Counted from the first letter of the stretch, positions 51,026-60,694 are shown. The stretch: 64,000 bases of DNA from VFJQ01 sp044226525 (GCA_044226525.1 JBGAGV010000022.1:83838-147837), one strand, 5' to 3'. Notes: generated by a model not told the origin, from the sequence alone. Made by a program: numbers and translations.

Positions 51026-53530
51026 ATGCGCCGACTTACCGCTTTTCTCTCCCTCCTCACCGCCGCGGCCTTTGCCCAGCTCGGCGACAAACCCGGCGAA
51101 GCGCAGGTGCAGCTCGTGCCCAAGGATCTGATTCCCCCTTCGCCCGCGCTCTCCGCTGCGGAGGAAGCGAAGACGTTTCAGATCGCGCCGGGATTCAAAG
51201 TTGAGCTGGTGGCGAGCGAGCCGCTGGTAGGCGACCCGGTCGCGGCGCAGTTCGGACCGGACGGGCGGCTGTGGGTCGTGGAAATGCGCAGCTACATGCC
51301 CGACCTCGACGGGCACGATGAAGACAAACCCACCGGCCGCGTGGTGGTGCTGACCGATACGGATGGCGACGGGAAGATGGACAAGAGCGACGTGTTTCTC
51401 GACCAGCTCGTGATGCCGCGCGCCATCTGTCTCGTGGGCGATGGCGCACTCATCGGAGCCCCGCCGATGTTGTGGTATTGCCCGGACAAAAATCACGACG
51501 GCAAAGCGGATGAAAAGATCGAGGTGGCGCGGGACTTCGGCATCGCAGTCGATCCGGCGCGGCCGGAACTGGCGAATCCCGAGCGTGCTCCGAACGCGCC
51601 GCTCTGGGCGCTGGACAACTGGATCTATTGCGGCGCTCACGCGGCGAAGTTTCGTTATCGCGCGGGCTCGTTCGAGCGCGGGGTATCGAGCTTCCGCGGG
51701 CAGTGGGGCCTGTCGCAGGACGATTGGGGCCGCCTCTTCCACAACTCGAATAGCGACCACCTCCGCGGCGACCTCGCACCTTCGCACTACCTCATTCGCA
51801 ATGCGCACTTCCCCCGCCCCTCCGGCGCAAATGTGAAAGTGGGAATCGAGCAGCTCGTGTGGCCGATTCGGGTGAATCCGGGGATCAATCGCGGCTACCG
51901 GCCCGAGATGCTACGCGACTTCAAGTTGAAGGAATTCACCGCGGCGTGTGCGCCCCTGATTTATCGCGGCGACCGGCTCCCCGAGGACTGCTACGGGAAT
52001 GCCTTTATCTGCGAGCCCTCGGCGAACCTCATCAAGCGCGACGTGATCTCCGCAAAGGGCGGCTCTATCGAGTCGCATGAAGCCTACAAGGACCACGAAT
52101 TCCTCGCCTCGACCGACGAGCGTTTCCGCCCGGTAAATCTCACCGCTGGACCGGACGGTGCGCTGTATGTGGTCGATTTCTATCGCGGCGTCATCCAGCA
52201 CCGCATTTCGCTCACCACCTATCTGCGCAAGCAGAGCGAGGAGCGTGGGCTGGTCGATCCGCGCGGGCTGGGCCGCATCTGGCGCATCGTTCCCACGAGC
52301 GAAGGCCAGCGCAAACCCGTGAACCTCGCCAACGCGAGTTCGCAGGATCTCGTGTCGCATCTCTCCGCACCGAATGCGTGGACCCGCGAAACCGCCCAGC
52401 GCCTGCTGGTCGAGCGCGCCGATGCCGCCATCGTGCCCGCACTCGAAGAATTGGCGATCAAAGGCGCACCGCTCGCTCGCCTCCACGCACTTTGGACACT
52501 CGACGGCATGCAAAAGACGAACTGGCCCGTGGTGGGCGCCACAGTGGCCGATGTCGATCCGCGCGTGCGCAATGCGGCAGTGCGTTGCGCGGAAAGCCTG
52601 TTCACCGGGAGCACGCGCGAAAATGCGGTGATGAAGTTGATCGCCATTTCTGCGGAAGAAACCGACCCGCAGGTGCAGCTTCAGCTCGCCCTCACGCTCG
52701 GCGAAGCCCGCGATGCCAAAGCGGAGGCCGCGATGGTCGCACTCGCCCTGCGCGCCTCGACTCACGCTTTCCTCGCCGACGCCGTCCTGAGCGGTGCTTC
52801 CGGACGCGAACTCGAATTGCTCGAAACACTCGTCGCCGGGAAGGCCACCAGTCCCGCCGCCAAACGACTGCTCGCCGGTTTTGCGCGCAGCGTTGCCGCC
52901 GAGCGCGATCCCACGCGCGTCACTCGTTTCTTCGCCCTCGTGCAAACGCTCGAACCTGCCCAGCGCACTCCGCTGCTCACCGCTTTCGCCACCGACGCCG
53001 CTTCCGCCGCGCGTCGCCCACTGAAACTCGATGCGCGCCCCGCTCTGCTCGACACCACCGGCACCGAAAAGGTCGCCACCATGGTGACGTGGCCCGGCAA
53101 ACCCGCCCCCACCGGCTTCAAACCGCCGCGCCCACTCACGCCGGAAGAACAGGCGCGCTTCGAAACCGGCAAGGCGCTCTACGCCGGCGTCTGCGCCGCG
53201 TGCCATCAGCCCCACGGCATGGGACTCGACGGTCTGGCCCCGCCTCTTCTCGACAGCGAATGGGTGCTCGGTTCGCCGGAGCGAATCACCCGCATCGCCC
53301 TGCACGGCGTGCGCGGTCCGCTCAAGGTAAAAGGTGCCACCTACAGTCTCGATATGCCGCCCATGGGCGTCTTCGGCGACGATCAACTTTCCGCCATCCT
53401 TACCTATCTCCGCCGCGAATGGGAACACGGCGCCGACCCGATCGCGCCCGAGCAGGTCAAAACCATTCGCGCCGCGGAGGCGAAGCGGCAGGATTCGTGG
53501 ACGCAGGAAGAGCTGCTCAAGATCCCGTAA
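51026..53530 (+). CDS. PVC-type haem-binding CxxCH dehydrogenase
   Basis: 834 residues with a signal peptide (MRRLTAFLSLLTAAAFA). The N-terminal half is a beta-propeller dehydrogenase domain beginning FKVELVASEPLVGDPVAAQF with the family DGRLWVVEM and LTAGPDGALYVVDFYRGVIQH motifs. A HEAT-like helical region follows and the C-terminal cytochrome c carries CAACH at about 723-727. This is the PVC-specific domain order; the enzymes are thought to oxidise sugars or alcohols in the periplasm. It is common in Planctomycetes and Verrucomicrobia. The substrate is unknown. Confidence 0.93.
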   Translation: MRRLTAFLSLLTAAAFAQLGDKPGEAQVQLVPKDLIPPSPALSAAEEAKTFQIAPGFKVELVASEPLVGDPVAAQFGPDGRLWVVEMRSYMPDLDGHDEDKPTGRVVVLTDTDGDGKMDKSDVFLDQLVMPRAICLVGDGALIGAPPMLWYCPDKNHDGKADEKIEVARDFGIAVDPARPELANPERAPNAPLWALDNWIYCGAHAAKFRYRAGSFERGVSSFRGQWGLSQDDWGRLFHNSNSDHLRGDLAPSHYLIRNAHFPRPSGANVKVGIEQLVWPIRVNPGINRGYRPEMLRDFKLKEFTAACAPLIYRGDRLPEDCYGNAFICEPSANLIKRDVISAKGGSIESHEAYKDHEFLASTDERFRPVNLTAGPDGALYVVDFYRGVIQHRISLTTYLRKQSEERGLVDPRGLGRIWRIVPTSEGQRKPVNLANASSQDLVSHLSAPNAWTRETAQRLLVERADAAIVPALEELAIKGAPLARLHALWTLDGMQKTNWPVVGATVADVDPRVRNAAVRCAESLFTGSTRENAVMKLIAISAEETDPQVQLQLALTLGEARDAKAEAAMVALALRASTHAFLADAVLSGASGRELELLETLVAGKATSPAAKRLLAGFARSVAAERDPTRVTRFFALVQTLEPAQRTPLLTAFATDAASAARRPLKLDARPALLDTTGTEKVATMVTWPGKPAPTGFKPPRPLTPEEQARFETGKALYAGVCAACHQPHGMGLDGLAPPLLDSEWVLGSPERITRIALHGVRGPLKVKGATYSLDMPPMGVFGDDQLSAILTYLRREWEHGADPIAPEQVKTIRAAEAKRQDSWTQEELLKIP

Positions 53531-53539
53531 TCCGGCGCT

Positions 53540-54127
53540 TTATCGGCGCGCGGCTGCGACCGTCTTTTCGCGAGGCTTTCCGGTGACCAGACGAACGCAG
53601 AAGCCCCAGAGCCGGATCGCAACGTCGATGAGATAGGCCACGGTGAGAAGGCTTACGAGCCCGCCGGCGATGACCCCGCATTTCCAGTTCGCCACCGTCA
53701 CGAGGCGCAATTCCCGTTCGCTCGGGGTCGCCAGAAAGGCCTGAGCCTTCTTCATCACGTCGCCGATATTTGCGGGAGAGACCCACACTTCAGCCACTCC
53801 GCTGCGACCGCGGATGACAAGAAACGCTTCATCCTCCGACCGCACCGCACGGCGGTTGTCGTCCCGGCCGAGCCGGGCATCGGTGGTGAGCTCACCCTCG
53901 TGAAATCGATCCGCCACCGCCGTCACCCCATCGACCCGCATCCATCGATACGGGATGATGAAAAGCAGATTCACCCGCGTGCGCGCCACGATCTCCTGAC
54001 CATCCCGCGCGAACCGAGTCACGCTGACCGGCGCTATGCCGGTCACAAAGGCCGGGAAGAGCACACAGAACACAAAGAGCACCACATGAGCAAAGCGGTT
54101 CGAGCCTTTGCGAAAGCGGCGGTGCAC
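53540..54127 (-). CDS. Unknown two-helix membrane protein
   Basis: 195 residues from the GTG at 54127 (a TTG at 54148 is an alternative). A hydrophobic N-terminal segment (VVLFVFCVLFPAFVTGIAPV) and a second near the C-terminus (GVIAGGLVSLLTVAYLIDVAI) flank a soluble beta/alpha domain with VNLLFIIPYRWMRVDG and VAEVWVSPANIGDVM. I do not recognise a family. The 24-base gap to tyrS upstream suggests one transcript. The end faces the convergent PVC dehydrogenase gene 9 bases away. Confidence 0.6.
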   Translation of the reverse strand: MHRRFRKGSNRFAHVVLFVFCVLFPAFVTGIAPVSVTRFARDGQEIVARTRVNLLFIIPYRWMRVDGVTAVADRFHEGELTTDARLGRDDNRRAVRSEDEAFLVIRGRSGVAEVWVSPANIGDVMKKAQAFLATPSERELRLVTVANWKCGVIAGGLVSLLTVAYLIDVAIRLWGFCVRLVTGKPREKTVAAARR

Positions 54128-54151
54128 GGAGCTCCGATTGCCCGGCAAGCC

Positions 54152-55324
54152 TTAACCCACGCGCACGGCACGGGTCTTGTCGAGTTTCAGCACGGCGCCG
54201 GCAGCGAGGGCAGGCGTGGCTTTCGGATCGGTGATCTTTTCGTCGGCGAGGGTGATGCTCCCCTGCTCCACGAGGCGGCGGGCGTCGCCGCGGCTACGCG
54301 TTTGCTGGAAACCGGTGGTGTAGGCGTGGACGACGAGAGAAACGATGTCCCCGTTCACGCCGGCGAAACTCACCACGGGGAGATCAGCGCTGGCGAGGTC
54401 GCGTTTGCTGAAGCGCGTGTTGAAATCTTCCAGCGCTTCGTGCCCGGCGGCTTCGCCGTGGTAACGCTCCACGATGCGGCGGGCGAGCGCCTTCTTCGCA
54501 TCCATTGGATGACCCGCGGGCACGTCTTCGCCGAGGAGCAGCGTGTAATACGTGGCCATCGTGTCGTCGGTGATGCTCATGAGCTTGCCGAACTGCGTCT
54601 TCGGATCTTCGCTCACGCCGACGTAGTTGCCGTAGCTCTTCGACATCTTCTGCACGCCGTCGAGACCGACGAGGAGCGGATTGAGGAAGACGACCTGCTC
54701 GGGCTGGCCTTCCGAGCGCTGGAGCTCGCGTCCGACGAGAATATTGAAAAGCTGATCGGTGCCGCCAAGTTCGACGTCAGCTTTGATCTGCACCGAGTCC
54801 CAGCCTTGCATGATCGGGTATTGAATCTCGTGCAGGTGCACAGGCTCGCCGCTCTCGTAGCGCTTGCGAAAATCTTCGCGCTGGAGCATCTGCTGGAGGG
54901 TCACGCGGGAGTTCAGCCGCACGACCTGCTCGAAGGTCATCATCTCGAACCACTCGCCGTTGAAAACGACGCGCGTCTTTTGCGGATCGAGGATCTTGAA
55001 CGCCTGGCACTTGAACGACGAGGCGTTCGACATCACCTGGTCGTGCGTGAGTGGCGGGCGTGTCTTGGAGCGCCCGGTCGGGTCGCCGATCATCGCCGTG
55101 AAATCGCCAATGATGAGGATGCCGTGGTGGCCGAGATCCTGAAACTGGCGCAGCTTTGTGAGCGCCACGGTGAAACCGAGGTGGATATCCGGCGCGGTGG
55201 GATCAACGCCGAGCTTGATGTTCAGCGGACGGCCAAGGCGCAGTTTCGCGAGCAGTTCTTCTTCGGAGATGATCTGCGCGGCGCCGCGCTTGAGCTGGGC
55301 AAGTTGCTCTTCGGGTGAAAGCAT
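54152..55324 (-). CDS. tyrS: Tyrosine-tRNA ligase
   Basis: 390 residues from the ATG at 55324; the frame upstream is repeat DNA and rejected. The class I motifs are HLGF at 48-51 in DPTAPDIHLGF and KMSKS at 226-230, with DVELGGTDQLFNILVGRE between. The C-terminal end has an S4 RNA-binding domain (RRLVEQGSITLADEKI). It charges tRNA-Tyr. No T-box leader was seen in the region upstream. Confidence 0.96.
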   Translation of the reverse strand: MLSPEEQLAQLKRGAAQIISEEELLAKLRLGRPLNIKLGVDPTAPDIHLGFTVALTKLRQFQDLGHHGILIIGDFTAMIGDPTGRSKTRPPLTHDQVMSNASSFKCQAFKILDPQKTRVVFNGEWFEMMTFEQVVRLNSRVTLQQMLQREDFRKRYESGEPVHLHEIQYPIMQGWDSVQIKADVELGGTDQLFNILVGRELQRSEGQPEQVVFLNPLLVGLDGVQKMSKSYGNYVGVSEDPKTQFGKLMSITDDTMATYYTLLLGEDVPAGHPMDAKKALARRIVERYHGEAAGHEALEDFNTRFSKRDLASADLPVVSFAGVNGDIVSLVVHAYTTGFQQTRSRGDARRLVEQGSITLADEKITDPKATPALAAGAVLKLDKTRAVRVG

Positions 55325-55374
55325 CGGGTGTTGGTTAAGCTTTTCGCAGCGGGGCTGGCAAGAGGACGGGCCGA

Positions 55375-55492
55375 GAAATTCCGGGATAGGGGAGTCCCGG
55401 TTTCCATGGTCACGACACGACCTTGAACCAGCGGGGGGGAGACGCGAGCACCGGGGACCATCGAATCCCGGAATCCCGGAATCCCAAAATCC
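55375..55492. repeat. Inverted repeat upstream of tyrS (family A-like)
   Basis: A left arm at 55375-55400 (gaaattccgggataggggag onward) and a right arm at 55463-55492 (gaatcccggaatcccggaat onward) are inverted, with the words ggaatccc repeated in the right arm. It lies just upstream of tyrS and downstream of a secreted protein gene. It is GC-richer than the other family A copies but shares the gaatccc word with them. Confidence 0.65.
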
Positions 55493-55502
55493 CTGCATTC
55501 GC

Positions 55503-56081
55503 CTACTGGTTCTTGTTCAGCAGATTCTTCACATCCTCGATCGTCTTCAACTCGTGCATCTCGTTGGTGATTTTCGGGATGTTATTCGGATCGAGTGGCT
55601 TCTTCATCTTCTCGGCTTCCCGGCCGAGATAGGGACGGCTGCCATCGGGAAGATCGCGCACCGACATCGTCTTGCCAGACTCGCGCGCGTCTTTGACCGG
55701 CGCGGTCTTCGTGTCGGTCGTCTTCGTCGCGTTCGGAATTTCGTAGCGACCTTTGGTGGCGGCGTCCTTGGTGGAAAACTTGAAATTGCCCGCCCACCAG
55801 CCCTTCGTCTCGAAGGCGCGCGCGTCGTAGGCTTTCGGGCTGAACTTCTGGTGGAGATAAAACGTGTCCGACCGCGCCGCCTTCGTCTGGAACGTCGTGG
55901 AGCGGCCAAACGGCGAGAGCTGTTCGAGATGAAACGAGCGGTTCATATCCGGCGTCCCGACCACCGATTCACTGCGCGAAACCGGCGCAGGCGTGGGGTC
56001 CTTCGCCACGGCAGCGGCGACGGTGACAGCGAAAATGGTAAAAAGCGCGGAGCGCACGGCGCAATGGATGGCACGGAGCAC
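55503..56081 (-). CDS. Secreted unknown protein
   Basis: 192 residues from the GTG at 56081; a second GTG at 56057 gives a similar signal sequence (VRSALFTIFAVTVAAAVAK). The mature part is Thr/Lys-rich with KGRYEIPNATKTTDTKTAP and the C-terminal ITNEMHELKTIEDVKNLLNK. It looks exported or lipoprotein-like but I see no lipobox. No family is recognised. It lies upstream of tyrS in the same direction, with a repeat between. Confidence 0.6.
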   Translation of the reverse strand: MLRAIHCAVRSALFTIFAVTVAAAVAKDPTPAPVSRSESVVGTPDMNRSFHLEQLSPFGRSTTFQTKAARSDTFYLHQKFSPKAYDARAFETKGWWAGNFKFSTKDAATKGRYEIPNATKTTDTKTAPVKDARESGKTMSVRDLPDGSRPYLGREAEKMKKPLDPNNIPKITNEMHELKTIEDVKNLLNKNQ

Positions 56082-56101
56082 GCGGCGGGGGAAGGGAAGA
56101 A

Positions 56102-56205
56102 TTTAGGATTTAAGATGGGGGGATTTGGGATTTCGTCTCCTCTTTGCCCCCCCCGCAGGCGCTTCAAAAATCCTGATTCTGAAATCCTGAATCCCAAATT
56201 GATTT
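56102..56205. repeat. Dispersed intergenic element, family A, short copy
   Basis: Arms taggatttaagatggggggatttggg (56105-56130) and tcctgattctgaaatcctga onward (56171-56200) are inverted and share the words aggatttc and ttggga. The unit lies between the secreted unknown protein gene and the LacI regulator gene, which are divergent. Confidence 0.6.
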
Positions 56206-56237
56206 TGGTTTTGCCGTAAAGCCATCTGCGGCGTTAG

Positions 56238-57314
56238 ATGCGCGAAATGCCAGACGAACCCCAGCCTGTCACAATGCAGATGATTGCCGACCGCGCGGGA
56301 GTCTCGCGTATGGCGGTGTCTCTTGCCTTGCGCAACAGCCCGAAAATTTCTCCCGCCACCCGCGATCGCATCCGGGGCATCGCCGAAGAGCTCGGCTACC
56401 GGCCCAACCCACTCGTAAGCGCCCTCATGACGCAGCTCCGCGACGTGCGCCGCGTGCCGCAGCAGACCACGCTCGCTTACATCACCGCTTACCCCACGAT
56501 CGATGGCTGGCGGCGGCCCGGGCCGTTCGTGGAATTTTTCGACGGCGCGAAGCAACGCGCTGAAGCCCTCGGTTACACGATGGAAGAATGGTGGGCGCTC
56601 CAGCCGGGCATGAGTTCGCAGCGGCTCAGCGATATTCTTTTCAACCGCAACATCCACGGCCTGCTCGTCGCACCGTTGCCGGCGGGCGGCAGCACGTTGG
56701 GGCTGGATTGGACACGCTTCGCGGCCGCCACGATCGGATTCAGTCTCGTTGAGCCGCAGATCCCACGGGCCTCGAACGATCAGTATCAATCGATCACCGT
56801 CGCCCTGCAGGAACTCACCCAGCTCGGCTACCGCCGCATCGGTCTCGCCATCACCGAAGAGGAAGACATGCGCGTGCAGCAGAAGTGGAGCGCAGGCTAC
56901 CTCGTGTATCAGCAGGATTTGCCGGCGAAGCAGCGCGTGCCGTCGCTGCGGAGCGATGGAGCGTTTGCGAGTGCATTCACCGAGTGGTTCCAGAAAAACG
57001 AACCCGACGCCATTCTCTCGCAGGAGCCGCGCTGCATCGAATACCTCTCGCGCATCGGGCGTGAAGTGCCACGCGACGTCGGCTTCGCTCACCTCGCACT
57101 GACGGACACGGACGAAGGCCTCGCGGGGATTCACCAGAATGGCCGGATCGTCGGTGCGAGCATGATCGACCTCGTCGATGCGCAACTGCGCCGCAACGAA
57201 CGCGGTGTGCCGTCCGCGCCGAAGACCGTGCTCGTGCAAGGCCGCTGGGTGCCGGGCACGACCGTGCGCGATGTCTCGGTTCTTCCATCCACGGCAGCGC
57301 GGCTGAAGAAGTAG
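56238..57314 (+). CDS. LacI family transcriptional regulator
   Basis: 358 residues. The N-terminal helix-turn-helix reads VTMQMIADRAGVSRMAVSLA followed by the LacI hinge signature GYRPNPLVSALM. The remaining 280 residues form a periplasmic-binding-protein-like sensor domain (for example LGYRRIGLAITEEED and YLSRIGREVPRDVGFA). It should repress or activate sugar genes with a ligand-responsive switch. The cognate genes are not obvious; the next gene encodes an alpha/beta hydrolase. Confidence 0.93.
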   Translation: MREMPDEPQPVTMQMIADRAGVSRMAVSLALRNSPKISPATRDRIRGIAEELGYRPNPLVSALMTQLRDVRRVPQQTTLAYITAYPTIDGWRRPGPFVEFFDGAKQRAEALGYTMEEWWALQPGMSSQRLSDILFNRNIHGLLVAPLPAGGSTLGLDWTRFAAATIGFSLVEPQIPRASNDQYQSITVALQELTQLGYRRIGLAITEEEDMRVQQKWSAGYLVYQQDLPAKQRVPSLRSDGAFASAFTEWFQKNEPDAILSQEPRCIEYLSRIGREVPRDVGFAHLALTDTDEGLAGIHQNGRIVGASMIDLVDAQLRRNERGVPSAPKTVLVQGRWVPGTTVRDVSVLPSTAARLKK

Positions 57315-57350
57315 TCACTCCCGCGGGCCTGCGCTAACGTCGCGCGACGA

Positions 57351-58229
57351 ATGACCGACGAACCGCTCCTCGTGCCCGTGCCCGGAAACCGCCGCGTGGC
57401 GGTGCGGAGCTACGGCGCTCCGGAAGGCACGCCGATGTTTTTCTATCACGGCTGGCCAAATGGCGGCCTGCAAGGTGTGGTGCTCGATGGGGCCGCGCGC
57501 GAACTGAACATCCGCGTGCTGGCCATCGACCGCCCCGGGGTCGGCCACTCGGACGTGCACGTCGAGCGCAGGCTGCGCGACTGGCCGGACGTGCTCACTG
57601 CGCTCGCGGATCATTTCCACCTGGAACGTTTCCACGTCTTCGGGGTGAGCGGCGGCGGGCCGTATGCACTGGTCAGTGCGTGGGCTTTGCCCGAGCGGGT
57701 GAAAGCTGCCGCCGTGGTGAGCGGTGCGCCGCCGCTCGCCGATCGTCAGGATACCTCGACGCTCATGCCCGCGTATCGATGGCTGCTCGCCACCTACCGC
57801 CGATTCCCCGGCGTGCTCCAGCACGCCTTTCGCCTCGCGCGCGGCCCCATCAAGCAACGCCCGCCGCGCTGGTTCTGGAACGTCATGATCCGCGCCATCC
57901 CACCGTGCGACCGCGCGGCGCTCGACGATCCTGCCATGCTCGATCACGCGTGGGCCGGTTTTACCGGTGCATGGATGGGCCACGAAGACGGCGTCTTTCA
58001 CGATGCCCGCATCTACGCCGAACCGTGGGGATTCGATCCCGCGACCATCCGCGTGCCGGTGCGGCTCTGGCACGGGCACGACGACCGCAACTTCCACCTC
58101 TCGCTCGCCGAGGAACTCGCCGCACGCATTCCCACCTGCACGGCGCGTTATCTTGAAAACGAAGGTCACTACTCGCTGTTCATGCTCCGCAATCGGGAAG
58201 TCCTCGTCGATCTGCTGAGCGCAAATTAA
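57351..58229 (+). CDS. Alpha/beta hydrolase
   Basis: 292 residues of the alpha/beta-hydrolase fold. The oxyanion region FYHGWPNGG, the nucleophile elbow GVSGGG with Ser100, the acid in WHGHDDRN (Asp244 or Asp245) and the catalytic His273 in EGHYSLF complete the triad. No signal peptide is present, so it acts in the cytoplasm. The substrate is unknown. It lies 36 bases after the LacI gene and could be co-transcribed with it. Confidence 0.88.
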   Translation: MTDEPLLVPVPGNRRVAVRSYGAPEGTPMFFYHGWPNGGLQGVVLDGAARELNIRVLAIDRPGVGHSDVHVERRLRDWPDVLTALADHFHLERFHVFGVSGGGPYALVSAWALPERVKAAAVVSGAPPLADRQDTSTLMPAYRWLLATYRRFPGVLQHAFRLARGPIKQRPPRWFWNVMIRAIPPCDRAALDDPAMLDHAWAGFTGAWMGHEDGVFHDARIYAEPWGFDPATIRVPVRLWHGHDDRNFHLSLAEELAARIPTCTARYLENEGHYSLFMLRNREVLVDLLSAN

Positions 58230-58306
58230 GAGTTAAGAATTAAAAATTAAGAATGCTCCGAGGCAGCATTTGCCCTCATTCTAAATTCTTAACTTTTAAT
58301 TCTTAC
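58226..58306. repeat. Intergenic inverted repeat, family B, copy 3
   Basis: Arms attaagagttaagaattaaa onward and ctaaattcttaacttttaat onward are inverted around a short loop (ctccgaggcagcatttgccc). It begins at the stop codon of the hydrolase gene and ends about 45 bases before the double-DUF1080 gene. Confidence 0.82.
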
Positions 58307-58350
58307 CTCCCCTAAGGCACCTCCCTCTCACCGGTTAAAACCACACCATT

Positions 58351-59670
58351 ATGCCACGTTTTCGCCTTTTCCTTCCCCTCGCCTTCCTTGCCTGTTTTGC
58401 GCACGCCGATGAACCGCCGGCGGGCTTCACCGCGCTCTTCAACGGCAAGGACCTCCAAGGCTGGTATGGCTGGGGCACTCGCGATCCCCGCGAGCAGGCC
58501 ACGGCGACGCCCGAGCAGTTCGCCGAATACAAAGCCAAATCGCTCGAAGACGTGAACGCCCACTGGCGTGTGGAGAACGGCGAACTCGTCAACGACGGCA
58601 AGGGCCTCTACCTCACCACCGAAAAGAACTACGGCGACGTCGAACTGCTCGTGGACTACAAAATGCAGCCGCTCGGCGATAGCGGCATCTACCTCCGCGG
58701 CGTGCCGCAGGTGCAGATCTGGGATTACACCGAGGAGAAAAAATTCCCACTTGGCGCCAACCTCGGTTCGGGCGGCCTGTGGAATAACGACAAGGGTTCG
58801 CCCGGCAAAGACCCGCTCGTGAAAGCCGACAAGGCGTTCGGCGAGTGGAATCACTTCCGCATCGTCATGGTCGGCAGTCGCGTGAGCGTGTGGCTCAACG
58901 ACCAGCTCGTGGTCGATCACGCCATCCTCGAAAACTACTTCGACAAAAAGAAATCCGCCGAGCTGCGCCTGCCCATCCTCCCACGCGGCCCCATCCAGCT
59001 CCAGACCCACGGCAGCGAGATCCGCTGGCGCAATGTCTTCGTGCGCGAAATCGGCAGCGACGAAGCAAACAAGATCCTCGCCGCCAAAGGCACCGCCAGC
59101 TTCGAATCGATCTTCAATGGCAAGGACATGACCGGCTGGGCCGGCGCGACCGATGCGCTCGCCGTGGAGAACGGAGAAATCCACTGGCTCGATAAAAAAG
59201 GCGGCACGCCCTATTGGAACACCGAGCTGACCGACTTCGTCGCCCGCCTCGAATTCAAGCTCCCGCCCGGCGGCAACAACGGCCTCGCCATTCGTTATCC
59301 CGGCCAGGGCAACACCGCTTACGTCGGCATGACGGAGTGCCAGATTCTCGACGACAATTACGAGCAGGTAAAAGGCAAGATCGACCCGCGCCAGGCTCAC
59401 GGCAGCGCTTATGGGATGGTCGCCGCCGCCCGCGGCTATCAGCACCCTATCGGCGAGTGGAACTTCGAGGAAGTCACCGTGAAGGGCTCGACCATCAAAG
59501 TGGAGCTCAACGGCACCGTCATCCTCGATGCCGACCTCTCGAAGGTGGACATGGAAACCGTCATGGCTAAAAGCCCACACCCCGGCAAGGACCGCACCAG
59601 CGGCTTCTTCGGCTTTGCCGGCCACAACGACCCCGTGGCGTTCCGGAATATCAGCATCAAGAAGCTGTAA
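58351..59670 (+). CDS. Secreted protein with two DUF1080 domains
   Basis: 439 residues with signal sequence MPRFRLFLPLAFLACFAHAD. The first DUF1080 domain (about 20-235) begins FTALFNGKDLQGWYGWGTRD and contains VELLVDYKMQPLGDSGIYLR and GEWNHFRIVMVG. The second (about 250-439) begins FESIFNGKDMTGWAGATDAL and contains FVARLEFKLPPGGNNGLAIRYPG. Both have the carbohydrate-binding or hydrolase pattern of the family. It is the second DUF1080 gene in the window, and the arrangement suggests internal duplication in an ancestor. Confidence 0.92.
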   Translation: MPRFRLFLPLAFLACFAHADEPPAGFTALFNGKDLQGWYGWGTRDPREQATATPEQFAEYKAKSLEDVNAHWRVENGELVNDGKGLYLTTEKNYGDVELLVDYKMQPLGDSGIYLRGVPQVQIWDYTEEKKFPLGANLGSGGLWNNDKGSPGKDPLVKADKAFGEWNHFRIVMVGSRVSVWLNDQLVVDHAILENYFDKKKSAELRLPILPRGPIQLQTHGSEIRWRNVFVREIGSDEANKILAAKGTASFESIFNGKDMTGWAGATDALAVENGEIHWLDKKGGTPYWNTELTDFVARLEFKLPPGGNNGLAIRYPGQGNTAYVGMTECQILDDNYEQVKGKIDPRQAHGSAYGMVAAARGYQHPIGEWNFEEVTVKGSTIKVELNGTVILDADLSKVDMETVMAKSPHPGKDRTSGFFGFAGHNDPVAFRNISIKKL

Positions 59671-59720
59671 GACGCAACTGCCGCGGAGCCGGTCGCACGG
59701 CGGCCGGCCACCGCGATTCC

Positions 59721-60626
59721 TTACGCGCCGAGGCCGAGATGCCCGAGCGCGAGCAGGCCGTAGAACGTGTATTCCGCGTCGAGAAAATCGTCCGCCCAAT
59801 GCCCGTGGAAACCGCCCGACGCATTCCAAAGTGAGTCGATGAAATCGAGGCACCGCTCGCGGATCGCCTCCGGCAACGGACACTCCAGGCACGCCAGCGC
59901 GTGCAACGCCGTCGCCGTGGAAAGCAGATCCGGAATCGGCGCGCCGGGCACCGCCACCCAGCCGCCTTGCGGATGCGCCTGCGCCAGCAGCCACTCGCCC
60001 ACGCCTGCATTCATCGGCATTCCGAGCTGATGCAGCATCGTCACCGCCGCCGCCGTCGCGGTCACGGTGCCCTGCTTCATCCCGCGCAGATTTCCCCACG
60101 CCCCATCCGGCGTCTCCAGCAGCTTGAGGCACTGCACCATGCGCAGCGGTTCCGGCTGCGGAACGCCCAAGTCCTGATACGCCCCGAGCGCGACAAAACA
60201 TCCATACGCGTTCCCCCGCTCTGCGTTCTGCTCCAGCGCATATCCCCCATCGCGCGACCGATGTTTCTCCAACCGCGCCAGCACCTCCGCCGCAAATTCG
60301 TGCGAGCCAATCGCCGCCCGGCACCGCGCCAGCGCCCCGAGATGCACAAAATCCAGTCCCTCTCCCTCGCCAAACGTCCGCAGATATTCCGCCGTTGGTG
60401 TCCAGCCTTCAGGCTGCCCCAAATCCCCCGCCCCACTTCCCTCCAACGCCTGCAAGCCCGCGATGGCAAAGATCGTATAATAAAGATCCGCCTTCCCCAC
60501 GCGATCCATTCCCGCCCCGTTTTCATTCAGCCGGCTGCGCAAAAACGCGCGCACGAGGTCGGTCGAATCGCCCAGCACACGAGGCGCGAGGCGAGCGATT
60601 TGGAGCATGTGAAGGCGAAGACTCAT
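59721..60626 (-). CDS. Prenyltransferase/squalene-cyclase repeat protein
   Basis: 301 residues of alpha-alpha barrel repeats. Repeat signatures such as RSRDGGYALE, DGAWGNLRGM, HPQGGWVAVPG and ASGGFHGHWADDFLDAEYTFYG follow the prenyltransferase-beta/squalene oxidase pattern. No signal peptide or membrane segment is visible. The protein may bind isoprenoid substrates or serve another purpose; catalysis is not demonstrated. It is divergent from the lipid operon (60695 onward) with a 68-base gap. Confidence 0.82.
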   Translation of the reverse strand: MSLRLHMLQIARLAPRVLGDSTDLVRAFLRSRLNENGAGMDRVGKADLYYTIFAIAGLQALEGSGAGDLGQPEGWTPTAEYLRTFGEGEGLDFVHLGALARCRAAIGSHEFAAEVLARLEKHRSRDGGYALEQNAERGNAYGCFVALGAYQDLGVPQPEPLRMVQCLKLLETPDGAWGNLRGMKQGTVTATAAAVTMLHQLGMPMNAGVGEWLLAQAHPQGGWVAVPGAPIPDLLSTATALHALACLECPLPEAIRERCLDFIDSLWNASGGFHGHWADDFLDAEYTFYGLLALGHLGLGA

Positions 60627-60694
60627 GCGGGGGTTCTACGAACACGCGCCCGGCTTGCCGCGCGAGCGGGAAATTCGGTAGCCTGCGCAAATTC

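Noticed and set aside
55325..55502. T-box or other leader upstream of tyrS
   Set aside because: No T-box sequence or specifier loop is seen; only the inverted repeat is present.
58312..60324. Minus-strand frame of 670 codons
   Set aside because: Antisense to the double-DUF1080 gene and overlapping the prenyltransferase-repeat gene in another frame, with no family match.
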